Shown piece after piece: positions 15,014 to 24,355 of a stretch of 64,000 bases of DNA. Position numbers and translations under genes: made by a program. This DNA comes from Halovivax limisalsi (lineage in GTDB: Archaea > Halobacteriota > Halobacteria > Halobacteriales > Natrialbaceae), in contig NZ_CP095757.1 of assembly GCF_023093535.1 (NCBI RefSeq), positions 3,782,001 to 3,846,000 on the forward strand, given 5' to 3'. Within the stretch, counting starts at the first letter, position 1; each line of letters opens with the position of its first letter. The notes beneath the pieces were generated by a model that was given only the letters and a program-made list of their open reading frames with translations, did no database searches and was not told the origin of the DNA.

Positions 15014-15361
15014 ATGTCGATCGATATCGATCGGTTCGAGGAAGGCTCGCCGGACGAACTCCGGGAGCTGAGCAACCCGGAGCGCGTCCTTCGGTTTCTC
15101 TACGGAAATCGCGAGCGCGCCTGGAAGGCGAGCGAAATTGCCGCGCGAACGTCGGTTTCGGAGAACTCGATTCACCCGGTCCTCTCTCGCCTGGAGGACC
15201 GGGAGCTCGTTCGGCACAAGGGACCGTACTGGGCCATCACCGACGACCTCGATCGCCTTCGACGGGCGTACGATACGCACCGCGTAACCCAGCTCTTCGA
15301 CGATCTCTACGGGAGCGAGGATCGAGACGAGTGGGTTTCGGCGAGTGAGGACGGTGACTGA
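15014..15361 (+). CDS. Winged-helix regulator, likely antitoxin of the PemK pair
   Basis: 115 residues. Residues about 20-85 form a MarR/ArsR-like winged helix (WKASEIAARTSVSENSIHPVLSRLEDRELV). The acidic C-terminus could bind the toxin. It is followed 1 nt later by a PemK/MazF-like gene, a pairing I recall as common in haloarchaea. The upstream iterons fit autorepression. It sits on the chromosomal side of the tRNA-Met insertion site. Confidence 0.75.
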   Translation: MSIDIDRFEEGSPDELRELSNPERVLRFLYGNRERAWKASEIAARTSVSENSIHPVLSRLEDRELVRHKGPYWAITDDLDRLRRAYDTHRVTQLFDDLYGSEDRDEWVSASEDGD

Positions 15362-15362
15362 G

Positions 15363-15713
15363 ATGGGACTCGAGCGCGGAACCATCGTGTACGCTGACGA
15401 CCCGTTCAAAGGAGCTGACGCCGGAAGACCGTGGCTCGTCTGCAACACGTCGCAGATGCCGTTCGCCGAGCAGCAATCGATCGCGCTCACCCTGACGACG
15501 AAGACGTGGTACGACGAACGGATTTGCATCGCAGCAACCGACGTGGTAGACGGGGAACTCCCCCGGTCGAGTTCGATTCTTCCCTGGGCGATCGCCTCCA
15601 TCGAGCGCGATGCGATCGACGAACGGCTCGCACGGGTGGCGCCGTCGCTCGTCGACGAAGCGATTCTGCACTGCGTGTCGTACCTCGGCCTCGATCCGAC
15701 CGAGTGGCGCTGA
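15363..15713 (+). CDS. PemK/MazF-like toxin
   Basis: 116 residues from ATG 15363, one base after the stop of the wHTH gene. The N-terminus shows the SH3-like barrel signature (LERGTIVYADDPF...GRPWLVCNTSQMPF) and a later SSILPWAI segment typical of the PemK family, whose members cleave RNA. The C-terminal helix (DEAILHCVSYLGL) matches the family end. As the partner is a winged helix and not an AbrB or RHH protein, this is a non-classical pair. Confidence 0.72.
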   Translation: MGLERGTIVYADDPFKGADAGRPWLVCNTSQMPFAEQQSIALTLTTKTWYDERICIAATDVVDGELPRSSSILPWAIASIERDAIDERLARVAPSLVDEAILHCVSYLGLDPTEWR

Positions 15714-15781
15714 ATCGCCTGCCGCTTCGGTTGCGACCGCCACCGGATAGCTCGATCGACCGATAGAACGTGACCGATCAC

Positions 15782-16360
15782 TCACCCCTCGTATGCGTCC
15801 AGCGTCGTCTCCTCCAGCGCCGCCCGATGCGCGGTCGCCAGTCCCGCCAGGTGCGGCGCTTCGGGGACGATCAGCTCCTCGCAGGCCGTCTCGCAGGCGT
15901 TCGTACTCCCCGGCAGGCAGAAGACGGGCGTGTCCGCGGCGATGCCGGCCGTGGCCCGCGAGGCCATCGCCCGCGTTCCGACCTCGTCCCACGACAGCAT
16001 CCGGAATAGCTCGCCGAATCCCGGTACCTCGCGTTCGAACAGCGAGTCGACGGCCTCCGGCGTGACGTCGTCCGCGCTCACGCCCGTGCCGCCGGTCGTC
16101 ACCACCACGTCGATCTCCCGGCGATTCACCAGTCCGCGCACCGCCGAGCGGATCGCCGCGTAGTCGTCGCGGACCAGGACCCGCTCGCGAACCTCGTGGC
16201 CCGCGGATTCGAAGCAGGCCTGGACGGTGTCCCCGCCGGGGTCGTCGGGCGTGCCGTCCGCGTCGGCCCGCGAACTCGAGACGGTCACGATCGCGACGAA
16301 CAGCGGGTCGATGACGTCGTGGCCGTGGTCGTCCGTTCCGCGTCGGTCACTCGTGGACAT
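15782..16360 (-). CDS. moaB: MoaB/Mog molybdopterin adenylyltransferase-type protein
   Basis: 192 residues. It carries the MogA/MoaB signatures TTGGTGVSADDVTPEAV (about 88-104), GFGELFRMLSWDEVGTRAMASR and CLPGSTNAC (about 150-158). The family activates molybdopterin with ATP before metal insertion in the cytosol. Length is slightly above the family norm owing to an acidic N-terminal tail. Molybdopterin enzymes would serve nitrate/DMSO respiration, in keeping with the nos genes at the end of the window. Confidence 0.88.
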   Translation of the reverse strand: MSTSDRRGTDDHGHDVIDPLFVAIVTVSSSRADADGTPDDPGGDTVQACFESAGHEVRERVLVRDDYAAIRSAVRGLVNRREIDVVVTTGGTGVSADDVTPEAVDSLFEREVPGFGELFRMLSWDEVGTRAMASRATAGIAADTPVFCLPGSTNACETACEELIVPEAPHLAGLATAHRAALEETTLDAYEG

Positions 16361-16446
16361 GTCCGTGCGATTCTCGGTGGCAGACCAAAGCGGTGTCCCT
16401 CCGGGTCGAATCGAAAACGGAGAACGGGCGGATCGGTTCGCGAGCG

Positions 16447-16959
16447 TTACTCCAGATTGTCGAGCCCGAACCCGGCGATCGCGGCCGTCACGGCGAGTCC
16501 GACGACGGCGCCGACGGCACCGAGGAGTTCGTCGCCGAGGCTGATCGACCTCGCCGCCGGCAGACCGCTCGGTTCGAAGACGGACACGAGAAGCAACAGG
16601 CCGACGATGGCGACCGCGGAGCCCGCCGCCGCGGCGATCGCGGCCGGCTTGTGCGATGCCTCGCTGATCTCGTCGTTGAGGTGGTAGTACAGCGCCAGTC
16701 CGACGGCGAGCAGCGCGAGGGGCGCGATCGCCGAGTTGAGACTCGTCGCTGCGGCGCGGTAGAACGCCTCCTCGGTGCCGGAGAAGTAGGCCGCTCCGTC
16801 GTCTCCGAGCGTCGCCGAGAGCCCGGTTGTCAGGAACATCCCGGCCGCCACCACACCGTAGACGAGGGCGCCGAACTTCGCGAAGTCGGCTGGCTCCGAC
16901 GCCGACGCCGATTCGAACGTTACCTCCTCACCTGTCTGCGCTGTCTGTCCTTCGGACAT
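16447..16959 (-). CDS. Four-helix membrane protein, unknown
   Basis: 170 residues from ATG 16959. Membrane helices at about 27-48, 75-93, 104-124 and 142-163 are separated by short acidic loops. The N-terminal tail is Glu/Ser-rich. No family recognised. Stands alone between moaB and tRNA-Asn. Confidence 0.6.
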   Translation of the reverse strand: MSEGQTAQTGEEVTFESASASEPADFAKFGALVYGVVAAGMFLTTGLSATLGDDGAAYFSGTEEAFYRAAATSLNSAIAPLALLAVGLALYYHLNDEISEASHKPAAIAAAAGSAVAIVGLLLLVSVFEPSGLPAARSISLGDELLGAVGAVVGLAVTAAIAGFGLDNLE

Positions 16960-17233
16960 CGTAGACGGCAAGGGAGGTAATCAAGTTAAATACTATGACT
17001 GTGTTTATATACTCAATTTAAATTTCCGACCATATATCGTTGTTTTTCTCGTTAATTCGTAGAAGGAACGCCAGTCACGCTCGGTTCCCCTTCCGTCTGG
17101 TGAATTCTATAACGGACCGACCTGGAGTCAGACGTTCACAGGGGCGTCTCATCGCGTCGTCATCGACCGTGCCGCTCCGATTGTCCGTTCGCTCGGAGCT
17201 GTCACTCCTCGCGAGAAAGGTCCGAGAATCGGA

Positions 17234-17306
17234 CGCCGAAGCCAGGACTCGAACCTGGGACAACCTCGTTAACAGCGAGGTGCTCTACCATCTGAGCTAC
17301 TTCGGC
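17234..17306 (-). tRNA. tRNA-Asn (GUU)
   Basis: Complete 73-nt cloverleaf on the minus strand: acceptor GCCGAAG/CTTCGGC, D-arm GCTC/GAGC, anticodon loop CTGTTAA, T-arm CCAGG-TTCGAGT-CCTGG, discriminator G. No intron. Confidence 0.95.
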
Positions 17307-17468
17307 TCGGTTTCGAGTAGTCGTGAGCGTTTCATAGGGCTTTCGCTTTGCCGGCCTGCGATACGGTGGCACGCTGGAGTCGGCGCAGGCGTCGGGCGGG
17401 TGCGTGCATCACCGTCGTTTCAGGGCGTCGGCGAGACCTTTACGGGCGCCGCCCGTCGAGGTGGCACA

Positions 17469-19295
17469 ATGGACCTGGCGTCGGAGCTCGCGCGTCACAC
17501 CCTCGACCACCTGTCGCTCAACGTGGCGCTGCTCTCCGCCGACGGAACGATCCGCGCCTCGAACGAATCCTGGCGGCGATTCGGCCGGGCGAACGACATC
17601 CAGACGGCCCCCGATACGGTCGGCGAGAACTACCTCGAGGTGACCACGCGCGGTGACGACCCCTACGCCCAGGCCGCGGCGGAGGGCATCGCATCGCTGC
17701 TCGACGGCGAGCGCGAGACGTTCTCGCTCGAGTATCCGTGCCACTCCCCCGAAGCGGAGCGCTGGTTCCTGCTCTCGGCGAGTCGGTTCGCGTACGACGG
17801 GAGCCGGTACGTGGTCGTCGCCCACCAGAACATCACCGAGCGCGTCGCCGCGGAGCAGGCGGTCGATCGGGAACGGGCCCGGCTCTCGCACCTGCTCGAT
17901 CGCCTCTCCGGCCTGCTGCAGGACGCGTCGGCCGACCTCGTCGGCGCCGCGGATCGGGCCGCGGTCGAGACGACGCTCTGCGAGCGGCTGGCCGCCGACG
18001 ACGCCTATCTGGGCGTCTGGGTCGGCCGAACGTCGTTGGCGCGCGATCGCGCGACCGTCAGCGCGAGGGCCGCCGCACCCGACGCGGACGCTGCGGCGAT
18101 CCTTCCCGCGATCGACGACGAGATCAGCCTCGCCGGGTCGGACGCCGAGGCGCACCCGCTCGCCCGATCGATCGACGCTCGGACGCCGGTGGTTCTCACC
18201 GCCGCGGACTCGGTCGGTTCGGACGGTGGCTCACGGACCGCGGCGCCGACGGAGCCGACGGATGCGACGGTGACGGAATCGGCGACGGCGCCCGGCTCAA
18301 TCACGTCACCCGGCCCGTCGACGCCACCGTCCGAGATCGAGACCGACCCGTCCCGACGGACGGCCGGGTGGGCGACGGTGACCGATCGATTGTGCCGGCC
18401 CGACGCGACGGCGGACGCCGTCGTCGAGTCGATCCCCCGGACCGACGACGGCGCGGGCGGCGTGGTGACGGTGCCCCTCGCATCCGGCGAGGGAGTCTAC
18501 GGCGTGCTCGCGTGCTACGCCCATCGCGGCGGCGACCTGACCGATTCGGAGCTGGCCATCCTCGAAGCTCTCGGGCGAATCGCGGGGGCCGCGATCGACG
18601 CGCTGGAGAGTCGACGCCGACTCGTCGTCGACGCCGCCACGGAGCTGACGTACGCGATTCGGGACCCGTCGTTCCCGCTGCTATCGCTCGCGAGGGCGCT
18701 CGAGAGCGACGTCGAATACGGCGGATCGGTACACCGATCGGGCGACCGGTACGTGCGATTTCTGACGGCGGCCGTGGACGAAGCGACGATGCGCGCCGCG
18801 GCGGCGGAGCTCGACGGGGTCGTCGACGCCGAGCGCATCGCGGCGGTCGAACCGCCGCTGTTCGAGCTCCGGCGAGCGGGGCCCGGTCTCGTCGAATCCC
18901 TCGCCGACCGCGGGGCGTCCGTTCGGTCGATGTCGGCGACGCCCGAGGAGGCTCGCCTGACCGTCGACGTCGCGGCGAATCAGAAGCCGCGCGCGATCGA
19001 CGACCTGCTCTCCGGACTGTACGAGGCGGTCGACCTCCGCGGGTATCACGAACGCGACCGGTCGCCGGCGACGGCCGAGACATTTCGCGACCGGGTCGTC
19101 GGTCAGTTGACGGACCGCCAGCGTGACGTGCTCCAGCGTGCCTACCTCGCCGGCTTCTACGCGGATTCGCGGTCGGCGACCGGCGCGGATCTGGCGGAGT
19201 CGATGGGGATCACGCGCGCAACCTTTCACGAACACCGGCGGGCCGCCGAACGCACGGTGCTCGCCGCGCTGTTCGATCCGGAGCCTTACCAGTAA
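17469..19295 (+). CDS. Bat-like PAS-GAF-HTH10 transcription regulator
   Basis: 608 residues from ATG 17469; the open frame runs upstream across the tRNA-Asn antisense but has no better start. Residues about 10-120 are a PAS domain, about 140-370 a GAF-like sensor interrupted by a Thr/Pro/Asp-rich low-complexity loop, about 390-530 the bacterioopsin-activator region and about 545-600 the HTH_10 domain (LTDRQRDVLQRAYLAGFYADSR...ADLAESMGITRATFHEH). In Halobacterium, Bat controls bacteriorhodopsin and carotenoid genes in response to oxygen and light. Here the next gene on the same strand is phytoene synthase, so carotenoid control is the likely role. Confidence 0.85.
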   Translation: MDLASELARHTLDHLSLNVALLSADGTIRASNESWRRFGRANDIQTAPDTVGENYLEVTTRGDDPYAQAAAEGIASLLDGERETFSLEYPCHSPEAERWFLLSASRFAYDGSRYVVVAHQNITERVAAEQAVDRERARLSHLLDRLSGLLQDASADLVGAADRAAVETTLCERLAADDAYLGVWVGRTSLARDRATVSARAAAPDADAAAILPAIDDEISLAGSDAEAHPLARSIDARTPVVLTAADSVGSDGGSRTAAPTEPTDATVTESATAPGSITSPGPSTPPSEIETDPSRRTAGWATVTDRLCRPDATADAVVESIPRTDDGAGGVVTVPLASGEGVYGVLACYAHRGGDLTDSELAILEALGRIAGAAIDALESRRRLVVDAATELTYAIRDPSFPLLSLARALESDVEYGGSVHRSGDRYVRFLTAAVDEATMRAAAAELDGVVDAERIAAVEPPLFELRRAGPGLVESLADRGASVRSMSATPEEARLTVDVAANQKPRAIDDLLSGLYEAVDLRGYHERDRSPATAETFRDRVVGQLTDRQRDVLQRAYLAGFYADSRSATGADLAESMGITRATFHEHRRAAERTVLAALFDPEPYQ

Positions 19296-19336
19296 GGGAG
19301 CCCGCTTACCTCCGTCTCGCCCCTCTTGCCACCACC

Positions 19337-20326
19337 GTGGACTCACAGTCAGGCGGCCCCTCGACCGAGCAACTCTCGACGAGCGAAGCCGTCCATCGTC
19401 GGACCGGACGGACGTTCTATCTCGCGACGCGGCTGTTTCCCCGGCGCATCCGCGAGGCGACGCACGTCTGTTACGCGTTCTTTCGCCTCGCCGACGAGGT
19501 CGTCGACGATCCGGACGACGCCCAGTGCGCAGGACAGTATCGCGAACTCGCGCGCATCGAAGCGGCCGCGCTGGGTCGCCGGTCCACGGACGATCCCGTC
19601 CTCGACGCCTTCGCCGCGCTCCGCGAGCGCTACGACGTTCCGGCACACGAGGTTCGGACCTTCATCGACGCGATGCGGATGGATCTCGAGCTGGACCGCT
19701 ACGAGAGCCACGACGAACTGTCGCGATACCTCCGCGGCTCGTCCGTCGCGGTCGGCAACATCATGCTCTCGGTGATGGCACCCCACGACCCCGGGACGGC
19801 GCGCCCGCACGCGGCGGCGCTCGCGGAGGCCTTCCAGTTGACCAACTTCCTGCGGGACGTCCGCGAGGACGTCTTGCAACACGACCGGGTCTACCTGCCA
19901 CAGGAGACGCTCGATCGGTTCGGCGTGACCGACGAGCAGGTTCGCTCGCTCACCTACTCCGACGCGTTCGCCGACGCCATCCGGTCGGAGTTGCGGCGAA
20001 CGGAAGCGCTGTATCGCCGGGGCGTCGAGGGGATCGGGTACCTGCCCGCCGACTGCCAGTTCCCGGTGCTCCTCGCCGCCGTCCTCTACGCCGAACACCA
20101 CCGGTTGATCCGCGCGCGAGAGTGCGACGTGCTCTCCGCGCGGCCGACGCTCTCCTGGCCCCGGCGCCTGGCCGTCCTCGCGCGAACCTGGTGGCACTGG
20201 CGCCGAAGCGGCGACCCCGTGTCGACGTTCGAAGCGGCGTCCGCGGTCCCGTCCCCGTCGGACGACGACCGCCACCGCGTCGCCCACCGGTCGCGCTCTC
20301 TCGTTCGGCGACTGTTTCGCGCGTGA
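19337..20326 (+). CDS. crtB: Phytoene synthase
   Basis: 329 residues from GTG 19337. It shows both Asp-rich substrate-binding motifs of the squalene/phytoene synthase family: DEVVD (53-57) and NFLRDVREDVLQHDRVYLP (about 170-190). The enzyme joins two geranylgeranyl diphosphates to phytoene, the first step to C50 bacterioruberins and retinal. C-terminal basic tail is family-variable. It lies 41 nt downstream of the Bat-like gene and is probably regulated with it. Confidence 0.92.
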   Translation: MDSQSGGPSTEQLSTSEAVHRRTGRTFYLATRLFPRRIREATHVCYAFFRLADEVVDDPDDAQCAGQYRELARIEAAALGRRSTDDPVLDAFAALRERYDVPAHEVRTFIDAMRMDLELDRYESHDELSRYLRGSSVAVGNIMLSVMAPHDPGTARPHAAALAEAFQLTNFLRDVREDVLQHDRVYLPQETLDRFGVTDEQVRSLTYSDAFADAIRSELRRTEALYRRGVEGIGYLPADCQFPVLLAAVLYAEHHRLIRARECDVLSARPTLSWPRRLAVLARTWWHWRRSGDPVSTFEAASAVPSPSDDDRHRVAHRSRSLVRRLFRA

Positions 20327-20448
20327 ACGGCCGCCGGAATCGCGACTCGCTCGCCACGTCTCCGGTGTCGGTCGCTGATGCCGCCGCTTCGCCCATCACG
20401 CCGGATGTTTCGATACGCTTTCCCCGTCCGCCCGCAAAGAACGGGTCA

Positions 20449-21864
20449 ATGAATCGCGACCGGGACGACGCGCTGGCCGACGTGCTCGAACGGATTCACG
20501 ATCGCGTCGCCCCCGACGCGGACGAGCGAGCGGCTTTCCGCGATGTCTCCGGCCGGTTGCTCACCCGGGCCGAGGCCGCCGCGAAAGACCGCCATCCCGA
20601 GGCCGACGTCGTCCTGGTCGGCTCGACCGCGCGGGACACCTGGGTCAGCGGGGATCGCGACGTCGACGTCTTCGTCCGCTTCCCGCCGGAGGTGGACCGC
20701 GAAACGCTCGAACGAGACGGGCTGGCGGTCGGACACGAGACCCTTCCCGACGGCCACGAGGAGTACGCCGAACACCCCTACGTCACCGGCACCGTCGAGG
20801 GGTTCGACGTCGACGTCGTCCCCTGCTATCGCCTCGAGCGCGCGACCGACATCCGATCGGCGGTCGATCGCACCCCGTTTCACGACGACTACTTACAGGA
20901 GCGCCTCGACGCCGACCTGGCCGCCGACGTTCGTCTCGCGAAGGCGTTCACGAAGGCGATCGGCGTCTACGGCAGCGATCTCAAGACGCGGGGCTTCAGC
21001 GGCTACCTCACCGAACTCCTGGTCGTCGAGTACGGCAGTTTTCGCACCCTCTGCGAGGCGGCCGCGGACTGGTCGCCGCCGGTCCACCTCGATCCCGAGG
21101 ACCACACCGCGGGGCGCGAGACGGCGTCGCCGTCTCGAGATCCGGCGGTCGACGACGTCGACCTCCCCTTCGACGATCCGCTGGTCGTCATCGACCCGAC
21201 CGATCCGGAGCGCAACGTCGCCGCCGTCTGCTCGGCCGAGAACGTCGCCCGGTTCCAGCACTTCGCGCGCGACCTGCTGGCCGACCCCAGGCTCGACCTC
21301 TTCGAGGCCGAGGAACCCGAGGCGATCGACCCCACCGCCGTCCAGTCCCACCTCGATCGGCGCGGAACGACGCCGTTCGCCGTTCGCTTCGACGCACCCG
21401 ACCTCGTCGACGACCAGCTCTACCCCCAGCTCGAACGCTCCCGATCCGGCCTCGTCGACGCGCTGAACCGACGCGGCTTCGACGTCTGCCGGAGCGCCGC
21501 GTGGGCGGACGAGACGGCCGTCCTCCTGGTCGAATGCGCCGTCGCCGAGCGGCCCGACATCGAGCGCCACGAGGGACCGCCCGTCTCGGTCCGCGAGCAC
21601 GCCGAGGGGTTCTACGACGCCTACGCCGACAATCCGTCCGTCTACGGTCCGTTCGTCGACGGCGATCGCTACGTCGTCGAGCGCGAACGGGAGTACGCTA
21701 CCGCCCGCGACTTCCTCGCGTCCGATCTGCTGTCGGTCAGACTCGGCGCGCACGTCGAGTCCGCGCTCGAGGACGGATACGAGGTCCTCGTCGGGGACGA
21801 TATCACGGCCCTCTGCGAGGAGTTCGGCGTCGAACTGGCGGCCTACTTCGATCCGAGACCCTGA
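20449..21864 (+). CDS. cca: CCA-adding tRNA nucleotidyltransferase (archaeal class I)
   Basis: 471 residues from ATG 20449. The nucleotidyltransferase signature VLVGSTARDTWVSGDRDVDVFV (about 51-72) contains the metal-binding DVD pair, with a third carboxylate in GFDVDVVPCY. The middle (GSDLKTRGFSGYLTELLVVEYGSF) matches the archaeal CCA-enzyme core. It adds CCA to tRNA 3' ends, needed because the tRNA genes in this window do not encode CCA. The length is standard for the family. Neighbours are unrelated. Confidence 0.92.
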   Translation: MNRDRDDALADVLERIHDRVAPDADERAAFRDVSGRLLTRAEAAAKDRHPEADVVLVGSTARDTWVSGDRDVDVFVRFPPEVDRETLERDGLAVGHETLPDGHEEYAEHPYVTGTVEGFDVDVVPCYRLERATDIRSAVDRTPFHDDYLQERLDADLAADVRLAKAFTKAIGVYGSDLKTRGFSGYLTELLVVEYGSFRTLCEAAADWSPPVHLDPEDHTAGRETASPSRDPAVDDVDLPFDDPLVVIDPTDPERNVAAVCSAENVARFQHFARDLLADPRLDLFEAEEPEAIDPTAVQSHLDRRGTTPFAVRFDAPDLVDDQLYPQLERSRSGLVDALNRRGFDVCRSAAWADETAVLLVECAVAERPDIERHEGPPVSVREHAEGFYDAYADNPSVYGPFVDGDRYVVEREREYATARDFLASDLLSVRLGAHVESALEDGYEVLVGDDITALCEEFGVELAAYFDPRP

Positions 21865-21968
21865 ATTGAGCGGTAGTGTTGCCGGTACGCTTTCTCGTTC
21901 GTGAACGAATAAGCCGGACTGCGGTCACCGTACGGCGACAGTTCGATAGTCATCTGTCGAGGCGATTC

Positions 21969-21997
21969 GTGGGTAATACTTTTCTCGTATTACCCAC
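21969..21997. promoter_or_regulatory. 11-bp-arm palindrome over the abrB/PIN promoter
   Basis: GTGGGTAATAC and its perfect complement GTATTACCCAC flank a 7-bp spacer. The TATA-like AATACTTTT lies inside it and the ATG is 11 bp downstream. A bound AbrB-type dimer would exclude TBP, the expected autoregulation of a toxin-antitoxin pair. Confidence 0.7.
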
Positions 21998-22008
21998 TTG
22001 GTACCGAT

Positions 22009-22284
22009 ATGCCCCGCGTGACGACCAAGGGTCAGGTAACGATTCCGAAGGAGATTAGAGACGAGCTCGGGATCGAACCAGGCGACGAGATCGGATTCGA
22101 AGCGATCGAGTCCGGATACCGAATCGAGAAGAAGGAACCGACGACCGAAGCGGGCGACGATCCCTTCGAGACGTACCGCGGGAGCGCCGACAGCGACGAG
22201 ACGATGACGGATCGAATGCGCAGGCTCCGCGGCGAATACCCCCGTGACGTCGACGAAGACGACGAGTCGGAGGGAGCGACGTGA
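22009..22284 (+). CDS. AbrB/SpoVT-type antitoxin
   Basis: 91 residues. The N-terminal 45 residues are a swapped-hairpin AbrB domain (VTTKGQVTIPKEIRDELGIEPGDEIGFE). The acidic C-terminus (DEDDESEGAT) is the toxin-neutralising tail. The stop overlaps the PIN gene start (GTGA at 22281). It should bind the palindrome at 21969-21997. Confidence 0.85.
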   Translation: MPRVTTKGQVTIPKEIRDELGIEPGDEIGFEAIESGYRIEKKEPTTEAGDDPFETYRGSADSDETMTDRMRRLRGEYPRDVDEDDESEGAT

Positions 22285-22763
22285 TCACGGCAGTCGACAC
22301 CAATGCGCTTCTCGCGCTGTTGTACGCGGACGACCACGCAGATGACAGCGAAACTGCGCTTCGTCGCGCCTATCGGTCGGGGAGAGTCGTACTGACGCCG
22401 GTCGCGTACGCCGAACTCGCTGCGGACGGTCACTTCGATTCGACGGAGGAGCTCGATAGATTTCTCTCGGATCTCAGTATTCAACTCGTCGAACCGTCGC
22501 GGGAGGCGCTGTTTCGGGCGGGAGAGGAGTTCAACCGGTACGCGGACCGTCGACCGAACGGATTGCAATGTCCGTCCTGTGGGGCGAAACGGACAGTCAA
22601 CTGCGACGCGTGTGGCTCGAATCTCGCACCACGTCGGCACATAGCCGCAGACTTCGTCATCGGCGGACACGCGACCGTCGATGCCGACGCGCTGGTCAGT
22701 TTCGATCGGGGCTTCTACGAATCGTATTTTCCGACGCTGACCGTTCACTCGTCGGAGAGCTGA
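22281..22763 (+). CDS. PIN-domain toxin (VapC-like) with inserted zinc ribbon
   Basis: 160 residues from GTG 22281. PIN acidic residues are D6, E45, D124 and D142. Between the third helix and the catalytic D124 sits a zinc ribbon, C97-x2-C100-x7-C108-x2-C111, not present in classical VapC. The PIN fold is an Mg-dependent RNase. The ribbon may position tRNA or rRNA substrate. Paired with the AbrB antitoxin by overlap. Confidence 0.82.
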   Translation: MITAVDTNALLALLYADDHADDSETALRRAYRSGRVVLTPVAYAELAADGHFDSTEELDRFLSDLSIQLVEPSREALFRAGEEFNRYADRRPNGLQCPSCGAKRTVNCDACGSNLAPRRHIAADFVIGGHATVDADALVSFDRGFYESYFPTLTVHSSES

Positions 22764-22813
22764 CTACCTCGCTCCGCAGGCCCGGCCGGTACTCCGCTTC
22801 GAATCGTGAATCA

Positions 22814-23824
22814 CTAGCGCTCGATGTCGTGTGCGGCGGCAACCTCGTCGAGCACCGACTCGACCGCGTCGTCGATCTCGTCGTCCGGTTCGATCGGGTC
22901 GCGTCCGTCGAAGGTCTCGTGGACGGCGGCGACGCTGTCAGCGAGCACTTCGAGGCTGTAGCCGCCTTCGAGGACGAATCCCAGCCCGGCGTCGGCCGCG
23001 TCGGCGATCCGTCGCGCGCGATCGGTCATGAGCGCGTAGCCCTCGGTCGTCAGCCGCACGCGCGAGATCGGGTCGTGACGATGGGCGTCGAACCCCGCGC
23101 TGACGAGCACCAGATCGGGGTCGAAGTCGGCGAGCGCGGGGTCGAGCACGTCGTCGAACGCGGCCACGTAGGCGGCGTCCGTCGCCGAGGCGGGCATCGG
23201 CACGTTCATCGTCGTCCCCGATCCAGCTCCCTCGCCGATGTCGTCGGCCGCCCCGGTGCCGGGGTAGAGCCCCTCCTCGTGGATCGAGGCGAAGAAGACG
23301 TCGCCGCGGTCGAAGAAGATATCCTGCGTCCCGTTGCCGTGGTGGACGTCCCAGTCGACGATCGCGACGCGTTCGGCCAGCCCCTCGTCGATCGCGTGCT
23401 GGGCGGCGACGGCGACGTTGTTGACGAAGCAAAACCCCATGGCGTCGTCGACCACGGCGTGGTGACCCGGCGGCCGGCCGATCGCGAACGGGGTCTTTCG
23501 CCCGCCCGGCCCGGAACGGGCCGCTTCGGCCGCCCAGCAGGCGAGGCCGGCGGCCCGCAGCGTCGCGTCCCAGGTCTCCTTCACCGCCGTGGTGTCCGGG
23601 TCCCAGCTCCCGCCGCCGTCGGCGCAGAAGGTGCGAAAGTCCTCGACGTAGTCGGCGTCGTGGACCGCTTCGAGCGTCGCGACCGCGACGGCGTCGGCCT
23701 CGACGTACTCGACGCCGTGGGCCCGCGCCAGTCGCGAGCGGATGGCGTCGAGCCGGTCCGGCGTCTCCGGATGGCGCGGACCCGGGTCGTGTTTCAGACA
23801 CGTTTCGCTGTACCCGAAGCGCAT
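22814..23824 (-). CDS. Class II-type histone deacetylase / acetylpolyamine amidohydrolase family
   Basis: 336 residues from ATG 23824. Family landmarks are HPETPDRL near the N-terminus, RPPGHHA (catalytic His pair), DWDVHHGNGTQD (zinc ligands Asp and His), SAGFDAHRHDP (third ligand Asp) and EGGY at the C-terminal side. Haloferax has such an enzyme, shown or thought essential, beside its histone gene (from memory). Here it lies 7 bp downstream of the histone gene on the same strand. Substrate may be protein acetyl-lysine or acetylpolyamine. Confidence 0.88.
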   Translation of the reverse strand: MRFGYSETCLKHDPGPRHPETPDRLDAIRSRLARAHGVEYVEADAVAVATLEAVHDADYVEDFRTFCADGGGSWDPDTTAVKETWDATLRAAGLACWAAEAARSGPGGRKTPFAIGRPPGHHAVVDDAMGFCFVNNVAVAAQHAIDEGLAERVAIVDWDVHHGNGTQDIFFDRGDVFFASIHEEGLYPGTGAADDIGEGAGSGTTMNVPMPASATDAAYVAAFDDVLDPALADFDPDLVLVSAGFDAHRHDPISRVRLTTEGYALMTDRARRIADAADAGLGFVLEGGYSLEVLADSVAAVHETFDGRDPIEPDDEIDDAVESVLDEVAAAHDIER

Positions 23825-23831
23825 CAGGGAG

Positions 23832-24263
23832 TCACTCGAACAGGGCGAAGTAGGTCTCGACGTCGTCGTCGATGATCGTTCGTCTGTCGGCGTGATGGGC
23901 GAGGATGGCCGCGCCACGGGCGACGTTGTCGGCGAAGTCCTCGAGGATATCCGCGAGCGCGATGCGGGCGTCCATCGAGACGCGATACCGGTCGTCGATG
24001 TCGAGGCGGGCGATCCGGTCGACCGGCGCGATCGGCAGCGTGAGTTCGTCGGCGTCGATCACCGTCTCGACGCCGAAGTCGGCCGCCATCAGCGTCTTTC
24101 GCCCGTCGGCGTCGGCGCGCTCGGCTGCATCCTGAGCCAGCCGCGCCCCGTGGCGCTGGATCCGCCGGGCGAGTTCCTCCGCGGCGTCGGCGCTCACCCG
24201 GAGGTCACCCGCGTTTCGCCGGATGACCGTGTCGACGGGCGCGAACGGCAACTCGACGTTCAT
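23832..24263 (-). CDS. Archaeal histone doublet (two fused histone folds)
   Basis: 143 residues from ATG 24263. Two consecutive histone folds: residues 1-68 (LPFAPVDTVIRRNAG...RKTLMAADFGVET) and 72-143 (LPIAPVDRIARLDID...DRRTIIDDDVETYFALFE). Each begins with the same LP(F/I)APVD signature. Haloarchaeal histones are single acidic doublets, believed to act more as regulators than as bulk packaging proteins. It lies between the RPA and deacetylase genes. Confidence 0.92.
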   Translation of the reverse strand: MNVELPFAPVDTVIRRNAGDLRVSADAAEELARRIQRHGARLAQDAAERADADGRKTLMAADFGVETVIDADELTLPIAPVDRIARLDIDDRYRVSMDARIALADILEDFADNVARGAAILAHHADRRTIIDDDVETYFALFE

Positions 24264-24355
24264 ACGCGGATAGCGGCGGGTGACGCCCTTAATGCTTTCC
24301 GTGCGACGGTCCGCCAATGAGCGATCACTGGGACCGGACGGGCCGACGCCGCGGG

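Noticed and set aside
17040..17468. Upstream in-frame extension of the Bat-like gene
   Set aside because: It runs antisense through tRNA-Asn, has basic non-haloarchaeal composition and the PAS domain starts right after ATG 17469.
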